Shown: positions 25,685-34,352, numbered from the stretch's first letter. The stretch is DNA of 64,000 nucleotides from Amycolatopsis sp. CA-126428 (GCF_002904335.1 NZ_PPHF01000070.1:91434-155433); one strand, 5' to 3'. The notes: generated by a model from the letters alone, not told the origin. Program-made: numbers and translations.

Positions 25685-27085
25685 CTACACGTCGGACTCG
25701 TCGTGCCAGTCAAGCGCCTGCTCGATCCGCTGGTGTGCCGCGGACTCCAGACCGGCGATGACCTTGGCGTAGATCTGGTGGAGCACCGCAACGGAGTGCC
25801 CCGCCCACTCCGCGCACTGCGTGGACGGCACGCCGGCCGCCAGCCAGGTGGACACACACGCGTGCCGGAGGTCGTATGGCCGCTTCGCGAGCGGTGAGGC
25901 GTATTCCTCGTCGGTCAGCGCCGCGCGGCGCGCGTTGTCCCACACCCGCGCAACGGTCGACTCAGCGATGTCCCCACCGATGAGGTTCCGGAACAGCCGG
26001 CCGTCCGCGGCGGTGCCGATGTTGTTCACGTGCTCATTGAGGATCAACGTCAGTGGGGGCGGGGAAGGCACCGCCCGCACCTCCCCTTTGCCGCGCTGCT
26101 TGAGTTGGCGACGGTCGCGCCGCTCCCCCGAGTCCGTCCATGCGGCGCCCGTGATCGGTGCCGTCTCCGAGAGCAGCAGTTCGCCCCATCCGCTCTCCGG
26201 CAGCTGCAAGTCGCGCTTGCACAGCATGGCGGCCTCTTCGGGTCGCAGCGCCGCGTAGTACATCACCGCGAAGAACGCCTTGAGCATCGGCCCGGACGAC
26301 CGTCGCGGTGCCGTGCCCACCTTCTGCGCCGCGACAGCCGCCAGCAGCTTCCTGCCCTGAGCAGGGTTGATCACCACGCGCTTGTCGATCGCCCGCACGG
26401 ACTTCGGCGCCGTCCACTTCACTTCGGACAGACGATTGACCCTGATCAACTTCAACTCATGTGCGTACTCCAGCGCGTTGTAGATCACCGCGCGCTTGCG
26501 GTTGACGGTTTTCGCTGCGGCCTGCTTCCCGTCAAGCTTGAGAGAGATCTGGTCCAGAATCTCCCGAAGCTTGGCTGTGTCGTCCATCCGCGACACGGGA
26601 AGCGTGTTCGCCTGCAGCCACTTCAACGCCCGCTCAATTTCCACCGGCTTGGCGTCGTCTCGCCTCTTCGTGTTGAAGGCCCATCCAGTCAGCGCGCGGC
26701 GGATGATCCTGTCTTCGGGCTTGCCGCGGGTGGTCGCCAACATCGCTGGCAACGCTGACGCCAGAGCGTCAGCGTTGCCAGCACGCGACTTCCCGGCGGC
26801 GCGCGGCCATTTCATGTCGACGTACTTGCAGGCGAAGGCAAAGAACGGCATGTCCGCCTCGCTGCGCAGATTGGATACCGGCAGCCCGCGGACGCGATCG
26901 AACGCTTCACCTCGTCGGGCTGCCGCGACCAGGTTCGAGCGGAGACTCTCGGCCAGTGCGTAGGTGTCGGCCTTCTCGTCGAAGCGCTCCCCTGCTACGA
27001 ACCATGTCACGCGATACGACGTCTTCCTCTTACCGCGTCGCGTTTCGATGTTCCAGATCTTGACGTCGTAGGTGATGTCACTCAT
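25685..27085 (-). CDS. int: Tyrosine-recombinase integrase
   Basis: A 466-residue site-specific recombinase that joins the element to the tRNA-Leu site. Catalytic residues visible are Arg281 (AALRPEEAAML), Arg407 in RPYDLRHACVSTWL, His430 (WAGHSVAVLHQIY) and nucleophile Tyr439. The N-terminal part is an AP2-like arm-binding and SAM-like core-binding region. The ATG at 27085 overlaps the stop of xis (ATGA), so an in-frame extension upstream is rejected. It lies 155 bases from attL, as expected for a functional element. Confidence 0.93.
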   Translation of the reverse strand: MSDITYDVKIWNIETRRGKRKTSYRVTWFVAGERFDEKADTYALAESLRSNLVAAARRGEAFDRVRGLPVSNLRSEADMPFFAFACKYVDMKWPRAAGKSRAGNADALASALPAMLATTRGKPEDRIIRRALTGWAFNTKRRDDAKPVEIERALKWLQANTLPVSRMDDTAKLREILDQISLKLDGKQAAAKTVNRKRAVIYNALEYAHELKLIRVNRLSEVKWTAPKSVRAIDKRVVINPAQGRKLLAAVAAQKVGTAPRRSSGPMLKAFFAVMYYAALRPEEAAMLCKRDLQLPESGWGELLLSETAPITGAAWTDSGERRDRRQLKQRGKGEVRAVPSPPPLTLILNEHVNNIGTAADGRLFRNLIGGDIAESTVARVWDNARRAALTDEEYASPLAKRPYDLRHACVSTWLAAGVPSTQCAEWAGHSVAVLHQIYAKVIAGLESAAHQRIEQALDWHDESDV

Positions 27086-27267
27086 GCAGCCTCCTGGGAT
27101 TCGAGCCAGCGGTTGAGGTCGGACCGCCGAACGCGCACTTTCCGGTTCGGGAGGCGGATGCATTTCGGGCCGAGGTTCTTCGCGCGCCAGTCATAGAAGG
27201 TCGAGCGTGCGATTTGGAGTTCGTCGCAAACCTGCGGAATGGTGAGCTTTTCGTCTGCCGTGGACAT
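27082..27267 (-). CDS. xis: Excisionase-like helix-turn-helix protein
   Basis: A 61-residue MerR/excisionase-type winged helix (LTIPQVCDELQIARSTFYDWRAK, then VRVRRSDLNRWLES). It overlaps int by four bases, the standard AICE xis-int arrangement, and should direct the integrase toward excision. The ATG at 27267 was chosen because the longer frame (to 27330) enters the iteron region. Confidence 0.88.
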   Translation of the reverse strand: MSTADEKLTIPQVCDELQIARSTFYDWRAKNLGPKCIRLPNRKVRVRRSDLNRWLESQEAA

Positions 27268-27661
27268 GTTGTGAACCTCCGGGTAGAGGCGTGCCCGACA
27301 GGCGGTGGCCGGCTGCGGGGCACGGGGCAAGCAGGCGCAGAGCAGTTACGTTGCGTAGTTGTCGGGTCGGGCAGGCTGGCAGAGAGGTGAGCGGCTCAGG
27401 TGTGGGAGGCCGGAACCAAACACCGCAACACCGCAAACACCGCAAAGTGACCCGCAACCTGCGGATCTTCTTGCGGTGTTTGAGGATGAGGTCCAGACGG
27501 CCAAATACCGCAAACACCGCAGCTTGCGGTGTTTGCGGTATTTGGAGTCTTCCGGTCCGAGGTCAAACACCGCAGATACCGCAGTGTCGTTTTTCCTGCT
27601 CAGAGCTACTTTCTAGAGCCGGTGGCGGTGTTTGCGGTGTTTGCGGTGTTTGTTTCGGGGG
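27268..27661. repeat. Iteron-rich non-coding block, candidate oriV or int/xis control region
   Basis: 394 bases without a gene, between xis and the helicase gene. It contains about a dozen copies of ACCGCA/TGCGGT in both orientations, mostly inside CAAACACCGCAAA-like units. Clusters lie at about 27416-27446, 27470-27480, 27501-27545, 27565-27583 and 27626-27652. At 27501-27545 two pairs form a near-perfect large palindrome. Its position beside replication genes and its repeat structure resemble plasmid iterons, but repressor binding to control xis-int is also possible. Confidence 0.7.
27501..27545. promoter_or_regulatory. 45-bp palindrome with perfect 21-bp arms
   Basis: The left arm 27501-27521 and right arm 27525-27545 are exact reverse complements around the spacer GCT. 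Each arm contains ATACCGCAAA and ACACCGCA units. Cruciform or dimer binding is plausible. Confidence 0.9.
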
Positions 27662-29251
27662 TCAGCCCGAATCGGTGCCGCGCTCGACCATGTAGAGCTT
27701 CATCTTAGTGTGCGGGTCGACTGCGCTGCGTAACACCAGGTCGCCGCGCCAGCGGTCTTTTTGCCCTGCCAGCTTCTTTCCGAGTGACTTCGGGGTGAGG
27801 GGCTTGCCGGCGGCGGTGGTCGGGAACGTCCCCTTCCACCGGTCCGGTGCGCCGTACTCGGGTTCGGCGCCCGAGCGCAGCTGCTGCGCGGTCACCGGCT
27901 CACCGCCGTAGATGTCGTGCCAGCTGGCCAGAAACGCGTACCACTCGGCATGGTCCTCATCGAGACCGCGGCCGGCGTCGGCGTTGCCGAGGAAGTCCCC
28001 GACGCCGTGGTGGGTCAGGAACCCTCCGAGGTACTGGGCCCAGCGGGTGAACTGCCGCATCTGCGGGACGTTGCCGGCGGTCGGCGCGCCGTTGGCCGTC
28101 CAATCGAGCACCAGCGTCAGGACGTGGCGCAGCACGGTGGCCCGGTTGACCGGATCGAGGATCCAGGAATCGAGATTCGGGATCGTGAACCCGGTCCGGG
28201 CCTCCGGGCGCGGGCAGTTCGGATCGAGCCGCACCCACACCGTGCGCGAGGCCATGTCCCCGCCGGTGCGCAGGTTGTTGCCGGTGGCAAGCCACAACCG
28301 GTCGTTGGCGAAGTTGCTCGACACGTTCGTGCCCAGCCGCCGATCCGACCACGTTCGTTCGGTGACCAGCCGTGCCAGCACGGCGGAATTGACCATCTCC
28401 CCCTCGGTCAGGTTGTCGAACACCACCACCCCGACCGAGTCCGACAGCACCGTGGTGATCGACTTGCGCAGTTCCTCGTCCGAGTCGGTCCAGGTGAGCA
28501 CCCGCTGCCCGACCAGCAACCCGACGCACCCGGCGAGAATCGTCTTGCCGGAGCCGGGCATGGATGCCTCGATCATCCCGAACGGGGACAGCGCGTTGGT
28601 GAACGGCCGGATCAGCGGCGTCACCAGCAACGCCAGGTAGTTCGCCCGGTCGGCCGCCGACCGCCACGGGAAGTCCCGCAGGAACCGTTCCAGCAGGAAT
28701 ACCCGTGCGGCGTCGACCTGCGCCGCGCTCGGCCGGTCCGGAATCGGGTCGAGGTGGCCGTTCGCGGTCAGGTAGAAGCCGGTCGCCGGGTCATAGCCGG
28801 GCTTTTGCAGCAGCGTCCCGTCCGGGCGCAGCACCGGGGTGGAGATGATCCGGCGCAGCACCGGCAGGCCGGGCCAAGACCGGCCGGCCAGCACCGCGCT
28901 CAAGACGCTGGCGGGTGGGGAGACTTCCACGTCGAAGGTGTCTCCTTTCTCGTTGACCTTGGTTTGGATCACGTCGGTGTGGGTGGCCAGCAAGTTGGCC
29001 AGCAGCGCGGGTTTCAGCACCGACGCCGCCAATGGCAGTGCGACATCGTCGTCTCCGGCGGTGGGGTCGGCCGCGCCGGAGACCTGTTCAACGACCACGG
29101 GGGCGCCGTCGGCGACGTAGGTGTCGGGGATGATGCGGCCGTCCACCGCAGCGGTCAGTACCCGGATGGTTTCCGGCGCGGCCCCGGTCCGCAGCCGTGG
29201 CCGGCCACCAGGCCCGACCGACCACAGGCGTTGCGAATTCGTGCTGGCCAT
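27662..29251 (-). CDS. P-loop replication helicase-like ATPase of the AICE
   Basis: A 529-residue ATPase. Walker A is MPGSGKT (231-237), a Walker B-like strand is VGVVVFDN (about 273-280), and a sensor-like WLATGNN follows, in the order of D5/primase-associated AAA+ helicases. The C-terminal 100 residues (PVTAQQLR; PLTPKSLGKKLAGQKDRWRG) look like a winged helix. The ATG is preceded by GGAGGGAA. Together with the Prim-Pol at 35586 and SSB at 36827 it forms the replication module. It abuts the iteron block. Family assignment is from motifs only. Confidence 0.75.
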   Translation of the reverse strand: MASTNSQRLWSVGPGGRPRLRTGAAPETIRVLTAAVDGRIIPDTYVADGAPVVVEQVSGAADPTAGDDDVALPLAASVLKPALLANLLATHTDVIQTKVNEKGDTFDVEVSPPASVLSAVLAGRSWPGLPVLRRIISTPVLRPDGTLLQKPGYDPATGFYLTANGHLDPIPDRPSAAQVDAARVFLLERFLRDFPWRSAADRANYLALLVTPLIRPFTNALSPFGMIEASMPGSGKTILAGCVGLLVGQRVLTWTDSDEELRKSITTVLSDSVGVVVFDNLTEGEMVNSAVLARLVTERTWSDRRLGTNVSSNFANDRLWLATGNNLRTGGDMASRTVWVRLDPNCPRPEARTGFTIPNLDSWILDPVNRATVLRHVLTLVLDWTANGAPTAGNVPQMRQFTRWAQYLGGFLTHHGVGDFLGNADAGRGLDEDHAEWYAFLASWHDIYGGEPVTAQQLRSGAEPEYGAPDRWKGTFPTTAAGKPLTPKSLGKKLAGQKDRWRGDLVLRSAVDPHTKMKLYMVERGTDSG

Positions 29252-29600
29252 GGCGTTCCCTCCGTCGTGCGGGTCGTACTTGCCGCCCTTACGCGGCGGG
29301 TTCCAGCGGTTCGCCGGTGATCGCCTCGATCACGGCCGGCCCGAGGGCTTCGGCCATGCCGGGCGGGACGGCGTTGCACGAGCCGCGGACAAGTTTGCGC
29401 TTCGAGCGCGACCTTCGGCGGCACAGCAATGCCTGTGATCAGGCTTAAGGCGTTCGAAACCTCCTCGTCGTGCATCTTCGACAGACGGCACAGTTGAGCC
29501 CTTCGTGATCAGCGTTGCCGAGCGGCGGGACAATGACTAGTGTCCGCAGGGTCCACGCCCGCCGCGTTCAGAGTCCAAGAGAGGAACGGTGTGAGTAGCG
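29252..29600. other. Intergenic block with a methyltransferase remnant
   Basis: 349 bases between the helicase and PIN genes. The left half (29258-29424) is a diverged duplicate of the 3' end of the methyltransferase gene at 31061-31229. The rest (29425-29600) shows no gene and contains the promoter and leader of the PIN gene, with GAGAGG about 17 bases before its ATG. Confidence 0.6.
29289..29424 (-). pseudogene. 3' fragment of a C5 DNA methyltransferase gene
   Basis: Read on the minus strand it gives RGSCNAVPPGMAEALGPAV followed by IEAITGEPLEPAA and a stop, matching the C terminus (motifs IX-X) of the intact methyltransferase at 31092-32684. A two-base deletion near 29405 breaks the frame further upstream and homology ends at about 29424. 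The offset to the intact copy is constant at 1803 bases. Confidence 0.85.
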
Positions 29601-31013
29601 ATGGGGAGTGAAAGCCGGAGCAGCGGCGGACTGTTCGAGGGATTCGAGGCGTACCAGACGCCAACGAACGACGAGTATCAAAAGCTCTTCGATTCCGGAC
29701 TGATTGTCATCGACGCCAATGTCTTGCTCGATCTGTATCGCTACAACCACGACACAAGGCAAGACCTACTCCGAGTTCTCGATCGTCTAAAGCATCAGAT
29801 ATGGCTACCCCATCAGGTTGCCTTGGAATTCTGGAGAGGACGAGAGGGCGCCTTAAGTGATCCAGATGCGCGCGCAGAAGGCGTGGTTTCACAATTGCAG
29901 AGCACGTGCGACTCCGTTCCTAAGATTATCTCGACCTGGGCCAATCGTGTCTCTTTGTCGACTGCAGAACGAGAACGAATTGTCGACAAGATATCGTCCG
30001 GGTTTCGTCTTGCAATAGCAGAAATTCATGAAATCAGCAACCGGGCGAAGCTGATCGAGCACGAAGACAGCACTAAAGATTCGATTCTTTCAGATTTGCG
30101 CGAACTTCTCGCGGGGCGCGTAGGTCCGCCATTGGCAGCCAATGATCACGCCGATGCCCTGAAAGAAGCCAGTCGAAGGATCGACAACGACATTCCTCCA
30201 GGATACCTCGATCGCAAGAAAGGCGACACTGAGGCAGTGGCAGGTGATTATCTACTATGGAGGCAAACTCTAGTCGAAGCCTCGAATCGCAATTCGGACG
30301 TCCTCCTGATTACCCGCGACACGAAAGATGACTGGTGGCGAAATCGATCAGGTCGCGCTCGGGGACCCCGTCCTGAACTCGTAGCAGAAATGAAGAGCGA
30401 GGCAGGCGTTCGACTCTTCATGATGAGAACAGACTCACTTCTCTACCACGCGAAGAACATCCTGAATGTCGAGGTGAGGTCTTCATCCGTCGAAAACGTG
30501 GAAGCCATAGCGCAAATCGAAAGCTTAAAGGCTGCTACGCAAAGAAATTCTGAACTCCTTTCAAGCGAATTAGACCACGAGATTGATCGCCTTGCGAGTA
30601 AGCTCAACAATCGAACGCCACTAGAGGATTTTAGGTACTACCTACAAGGTCGAGGGTTCCGAATTCACCCCAAGCGATCGAACAGCCGGTTCACCCAAGG
30701 CGACGGGATGTTTTTTGCATCCCGTCCAGCAAATATTGCCCTACTAGGAGTCATCTCATACTCGCTCGAATCCCTTTCTGCAAGTACACTGAAGCGACTG
30801 AGCGCCGAATTCAGCCTGGCAGTGGAGCTCGCATATGATAATGAGTTCACGGCGAAATATTTAGTTATAGCCCTAGAGCGGGAGCCAACTAGAGATTTTA
30901 CTCTCCTGGCCGAGGAGAACTTTCCGGACGTGAGAATTGTCTGGCGACTGATTGACCAGTGGGGCGGATCACATAAATCTGTCGCTCTTGGCATTGTGCC
31001 GCGAACTGATTAG
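29601..31013 (+). CDS. PIN-like (DUF4935/PIN_8 type) nuclease-domain protein, cargo gene
   Basis: A 470-residue protein with an N-terminal PIN-like domain. Acidic residues are Asp38 (VIDANVLLDLY), Glu76 (LPHQVALEF), Asp216 (AGDYLLW) and Asp240/Asp243 (LLITRDTKDDWW), the pattern of PIN ribonucleases with the large insertion of the PIN_8 family. Residues 320-470 are a second domain of unknown fold. It is the only plus-strand gene in this part of the element, is markedly poorer in G+C than its neighbours (ATA, TTA and AGA codons), and is flanked by duplicated methyltransferase 3' ends. All this points to recent insertion. RNase-based defence or toxicity is an inference. Confidence 0.8.
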   Translation: MGSESRSSGGLFEGFEAYQTPTNDEYQKLFDSGLIVIDANVLLDLYRYNHDTRQDLLRVLDRLKHQIWLPHQVALEFWRGREGALSDPDARAEGVVSQLQSTCDSVPKIISTWANRVSLSTAERERIVDKISSGFRLAIAEIHEISNRAKLIEHEDSTKDSILSDLRELLAGRVGPPLAANDHADALKEASRRIDNDIPPGYLDRKKGDTEAVAGDYLLWRQTLVEASNRNSDVLLITRDTKDDWWRNRSGRARGPRPELVAEMKSEAGVRLFMMRTDSLLYHAKNILNVEVRSSSVENVEAIAQIESLKAATQRNSELLSSELDHEIDRLASKLNNRTPLEDFRYYLQGRGFRIHPKRSNSRFTQGDGMFFASRPANIALLGVISYSLESLSASTLKRLSAEFSLAVELAYDNEFTAKYLVIALEREPTRDFTLLAEENFPDVRIVWRLIDQWGGSHKSVALGIVPRTD

Positions 31014-31091
31014 TTAACGCCATGCTTACCTCACTCTCTTTTTGGGCTATCGGCACCGCTCCCTTCGTCGTGCGGGTAGTGCATGCCGCGC

Positions 31092-32684
31092 TTACGCGGC
31101 GGGTTCCAGCGGTTCGCCGGTGATCGCCTCGATCACGGCCGAGCCGAGAACTTCGGCCATCCCGGGCGGGACGGCGTTGCCCCAGCCGCGGACACACTTG
31201 CGCTTGGACTTCGCGACCTTCGGCGGCACCTTGTAGCCGCGCGGGAAACCCATTCCGGCGGCAATCTCGTGTGGTTCGAGCATCCGAAACGTGCACGACT
31301 CGACCGGCGGGGTGCCCCCGATGAGGGCGTAGCGGTCGCGGGTGGTCAGCGTGCCGATCGGCTGGTCGACTTGCTGGGTGCCGCCGTTGCCGTAATAGGC
31401 CATCAGCAACGCCAGCTCGGCCTCGCCGGTCGGCGGGCCGACCAGGCCATGGTGGTTGCCGCCGGCCGAGACGGTGGGGATCGGCCCGTCGATCGGGTAG
31501 GCCATCGTGGCGGAGCCGCCGTTGCGCTGGATCGAGATGAACGGCGGTACCACCACCGCGGTCTCCCGGCGGCAGGTCTGCGTCCGCAGCGGTTCGAGGA
31601 TCGTGCTGGCGGTGTCGACCCCGGCGCGGGCGGCGCAGGAGAGCAGCAGCGGCGGGCACACCAGCCCGTCGGTCTCCCGGGTCGTACGGGTCGGCAGCGG
31701 CTCGCCGACGCTGGTGGCGTGCTGGCGCCACGTTCCCCCAGCCGGGGTGAGCAGCGCCCCGACGTGACGGCGTAGCCCGGCCTCGATCCGGTCCATGGTG
31801 TTCTCGGTCAGCGGGTCCGGCCGGCCGCGGTCGTCGACCCGTTCCCCGATCCGCTGGCCGGGGTCGAGCGACCAGTCGATGATCGTGGACGCCGGCAGCA
31901 CTCCGGGTTCGACGATCTGGTGGCGGCAGGCGCGGTGCGGGCAGCGGTAGACGTACTGGCCGTAGCGGATGCCGTAGACGCCCATGGTGTTGCGGGGGTT
32001 CTTGAACACCTGCACCGCGGTCACCAGCTGGTCGCAGGCCGGGCAGTACGCCGTGGGGCGCAGCCAGTTGTCCCAGTCCGGGTCCCGGCCCAGGCACTTG
32101 TGCCAGTAGGCGAGGAAGAACCGGTTGCGGGACTGCGCGATCTTCCCGAGGGTGGGACCGGTGACGTGCATGGCGTTGAGCGCGATCACCCGGGTGCGGT
32201 AGCCCTCGGCCTCGATCTCGCGGCGCCAGCGGCCGAACTGGTCCCACTTCACGACCTGGACCACGTTCTCCACCACGCCACCAAGTACCGGCTTGCCGCG
32301 CCGGTTCATCGCTTGCAGGTAGCGCGGGATCTCCTCCATCAGTGCCCGTGCCCGCGCGGTCTCCGGGTTCAGCGCCCGCGGCCCGCTCACCGGGTCGAAC
32401 AGCACCCCTTGCGTGCTCTGGTCGAAGTCCCGTTTCTGGCCCCGGGCGTCGGTCCACGGCGGGCACGAAGGGGAGGCCCAGAAGAAGTCCACCCGCGGGA
32501 ACTTGCCGATGTCGGCCTTGGCGATGTCGCCCTCGTAGTGATCCATCCGGGGAAAGTTGAGCGCGTGGGTGGCGATGGCGTCCGGGTTGTGGTTCGCACC
32601 CAGGATGCCCTCGGTGCCGGGCACGGCCAGCACACCGGTGGTGTCCCCGCCGAACCCGGCGAACTCGTGATAGGTGGTGATCAT
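31092..32684 (-). CDS. DNA (cytosine-5) methyltransferase
   Basis: A 530-residue m5C methyltransferase. Motif I is FAGFGG (8-13). Motif IV is SPSCPPW with the nucleophile Cys74 (PSC replaces the usual PCQ). Motif VI is ENV (139-141), motif VIII QSRNRFF (184-190), and motif X GNAVPPGM near 502. A Cys-rich insert (CPAC; CPHRACRHQ) at about 203-235 may bind zinc within the target-recognition region. The ATG at 32684 has GGGAG upstream. No restriction endonuclease is adjacent, so it may be an orphan enzyme protecting the element from host restriction. Confidence 0.9.
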   Translation of the reverse strand: MITTYHEFAGFGGDTTGVLAVPGTEGILGANHNPDAIATHALNFPRMDHYEGDIAKADIGKFPRVDFFWASPSCPPWTDARGQKRDFDQSTQGVLFDPVSGPRALNPETARARALMEEIPRYLQAMNRRGKPVLGGVVENVVQVVKWDQFGRWRREIEAEGYRTRVIALNAMHVTGPTLGKIAQSRNRFFLAYWHKCLGRDPDWDNWLRPTAYCPACDQLVTAVQVFKNPRNTMGVYGIRYGQYVYRCPHRACRHQIVEPGVLPASTIIDWSLDPGQRIGERVDDRGRPDPLTENTMDRIEAGLRRHVGALLTPAGGTWRQHATSVGEPLPTRTTRETDGLVCPPLLLSCAARAGVDTASTILEPLRTQTCRRETAVVVPPFISIQRNGGSATMAYPIDGPIPTVSAGGNHHGLVGPPTGEAELALLMAYYGNGGTQQVDQPIGTLTTRDRYALIGGTPPVESCTFRMLEPHEIAAGMGFPRGYKVPPKVAKSKRKCVRGWGNAVPPGMAEVLGSAVIEAITGEPLEPAA

Positions 32685-32704
32685 CAGGTGGTGCTCCCTT
32701 TCGA

Positions 32705-33577
32705 TCAGGCGGCCACAGGGGTGCCGTCCTCGTCCCACAGCGCGGTTTGCTCCGGCAGGCGGCGGCGCAACTTCTCCGCCAGCGCGGCGCGCCAGGAGAG
32801 CAGGTAGTGCAGGTGGTTGGCGCAGGTCTTCACGTGTGGGCGTGGGCAGTCGTGGGTGGGTTGGCCGAGCCGGCGGGCGTCGTCGGACCAGGCCAGGGAG
32901 TCGGCGGAGTCGATGTAGGCGTGGTGCTTGATCAGGCCGAGGGTCTTGAACCCGAATCCGTGGATGCGGGGTACGCCGTAGCGGCGGACCGCGCGCAGGA
33001 TCTGGCCGGCGAGGGTGGTGCTTTGCAGGCGGCAGACGCTGCCGACGCACACCAGCGGCTCCGCGGTGACGTCGATGCCGAAGCGGGCGTAGAGGTCGGC
33101 GTGACGGCAGTAGTCATCCGGTGTACGGCCTTGCAACACGAGCCGCCACGGCAACTCCGGGGCCAGGCTGCGCAACTCGATCGCGTTGACAACGGTGAGG
33201 AACTGGTGGCGGGGCACGGAGAGCTTGGTGCCGTGGAAGAACTTCCCGCCGTGCCAGCCGCCGCGGATGATCGCGTCCTCGCACATCCAGTCCTGCGGTG
33301 ACACCCACAGCATCTGCCCGATCTCGTCGCGGTAGCGGCGCACCCGCGCCACGTACTCCCGAGCCGGGACACTGTCCCAGTCACCGTGTTTCTGCAGCTG
33401 GGTGAAGCCGCCGGAGTCGTAGGCGACCGGGGCGATCGCGCGCGGCAGTGTCTTGCGGTGGCGGAGCCGGGTGTCTGAGACGAACAGTGGAACCCCGGCC
33501 TGTTCCAGGTGGATGACCTCGTGCGTGCCGGTGAGGAAGTCCAGCCCGCCGAACTCATCGCCGGGCCGGACGTCCAC
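32705..33577 (-). CDS. DpdA-like transglycosylase (7-deazaguanine DNA modification type)
   Basis: A 290-residue protein related to tRNA-guanine transglycosylases. It has the catalytic DSGGF at 54-58 (VAYDSGGFTQL), a HGFGFKT strand at 206-212 and SADSLAWS at 224-231, the pattern of the DNA-acting DpdA family. Cys244, Cys252 and nearby histidines could hold zinc. DpdA exchanges guanine in DNA for a 7-deazapurine. The GTG start lies between the stop of the upstream gene and this frame. No preQ0 synthesis genes are in the window, so the substrate would come from the host. Family assignment from motifs. Confidence 0.75.
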   Translation of the reverse strand: MDVRPGDEFGGLDFLTGTHEVIHLEQAGVPLFVSDTRLRHRKTLPRAIAPVAYDSGGFTQLQKHGDWDSVPAREYVARVRRYRDEIGQMLWVSPQDWMCEDAIIRGGWHGGKFFHGTKLSVPRHQFLTVVNAIELRSLAPELPWRLVLQGRTPDDYCRHADLYARFGIDVTAEPLVCVGSVCRLQSTTLAGQILRAVRRYGVPRIHGFGFKTLGLIKHHAYIDSADSLAWSDDARRLGQPTHDCPRPHVKTCANHLHYLLSWRAALAEKLRRRLPEQTALWDEDGTPVAA

Positions 33578-33581
33578 CGAC

Positions 33582-33950
33582 TCACCCCACGTCGGCCGTG
33601 GCGTTGCGGCGGTCGATGGCCTCGGCCCAGCACGCTGCGGTGGCGGCGACCTGGATCAGCTCTTCGGCCAGGTCGGCGGTGTCGGCTTCGGCGAAGCCTT
33701 CGTAGACCTCTTCGCGCAGGATGTGCAGCCAGGTGAGGCGGCCTTCGGCCCGGGCTATCTCGGTGGTGAACCGGGCAGCGTGGGCGGCGTCGGCGGCGCG
33801 GCGGGACAGCCCGGTCACATCGATGTCGGGGCCGGTGCCGTCGGGGTGGTTCTGCTCGCCCCACAGCGCGTCCTGGCGGGCGCGTTCGGCGGCGATCCTG
33901 GTCAGGATGGCGGCGGTGTGCTGCGAGACGATCGGCTGAGTGGTAGTCAT
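33582..33950 (-). CDS. Small MazG/NTP-pyrophosphatase-like protein
   Basis: A 122-residue helical protein. The stretch RQDALWGEQNHPDGTG followed by LHILREEVYEG and LAEELIQVAATA has the E-E-x-x-E plus later E-E-L arrangement seen in phage and plasmid MazG-like pyrophosphohydrolases. The assignment is tentative. It precedes the DpdA-like gene by four bases, so a role in nucleotide supply or modification is possible. Confidence 0.5.
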   Translation of the reverse strand: MTTTQPIVSQHTAAILTRIAAERARQDALWGEQNHPDGTGPDIDVTGLSRRAADAAHAARFTTEIARAEGRLTWLHILREEVYEGFAEADTADLAEELIQVAATAACWAEAIDRRNATADVG

Positions 33951-33983
33951 GGCGTGGACTCGCTTTCGGGAGGCGGGCACGGG

Positions 33984-34014
33984 AAGGGCCGGGCACGCGT
34001 GGTGCCCGGCCCTT
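33984..34014. terminator. Hairpin between AICE genes
   Basis: A 13-bp perfect stem (AAGGGCCGGGCAC and its complement) with loop GCGTG. A related right half recurs at about 34463-34480. Confidence 0.75.
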
Positions 34015-34056
34015 TCGGTGTCCGATGTGGTCAGTAGCGGTTGGTGGGTAGTGGCG

Positions 34057-34352
34057 TCACGGTCGCGTGTTCGTTCGGCCGCGGGTGTGCCGCTTGCTCC
34101 AGTGGATGCCCGCGCCGATGACGCTGGAGACCGCCCCGGCCGTGGCCAGGGATGGGGCGATGCTGTGCACGATCGCCAGCACGATGATGGTGACGGTGCC
34201 GAGCACGGCCACCAGGGCCAGCAGCAGCGGCCACGGCGGGATGGGGTGGGGTGGGGCAGCAACGCAAGCAGCCGGGCGGCCGCCGGCCCGGCGGTGGTCG
34301 ACTGCTGCGGTTCGAGGTCGGGCGGCGTAGCCACCGTTTTGGTGTTCTCCAC
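34057..34352 (-). CDS. Small membrane protein, frame interrupted in a C-rich tract
   Basis: The downstream part reads LLLALVAVLGTVTIIVLAIV plus HSIAPSLATAGAVSSVIGAG, two probable membrane segments, and ends in HTRGRTNTRP. This frame has no sensible start. The best N terminus (VENTKTVATPPDLEPQQ, from GTG 34350-34352) lies in another frame, and the two join only by a -1 shift in the CCCCACCCCACCCC tract near 34240. It is either a small indel (mutation or assembly error) or recoding. Coordinates span both parts. Confidence 0.4.

Noticed and set aside
27268..27661. CRISPR array interpretation of the repeated CACCGCAAA units
   Set aside because: Units are too short, occur in both orientations and lack regular spacers; iterons fit better.
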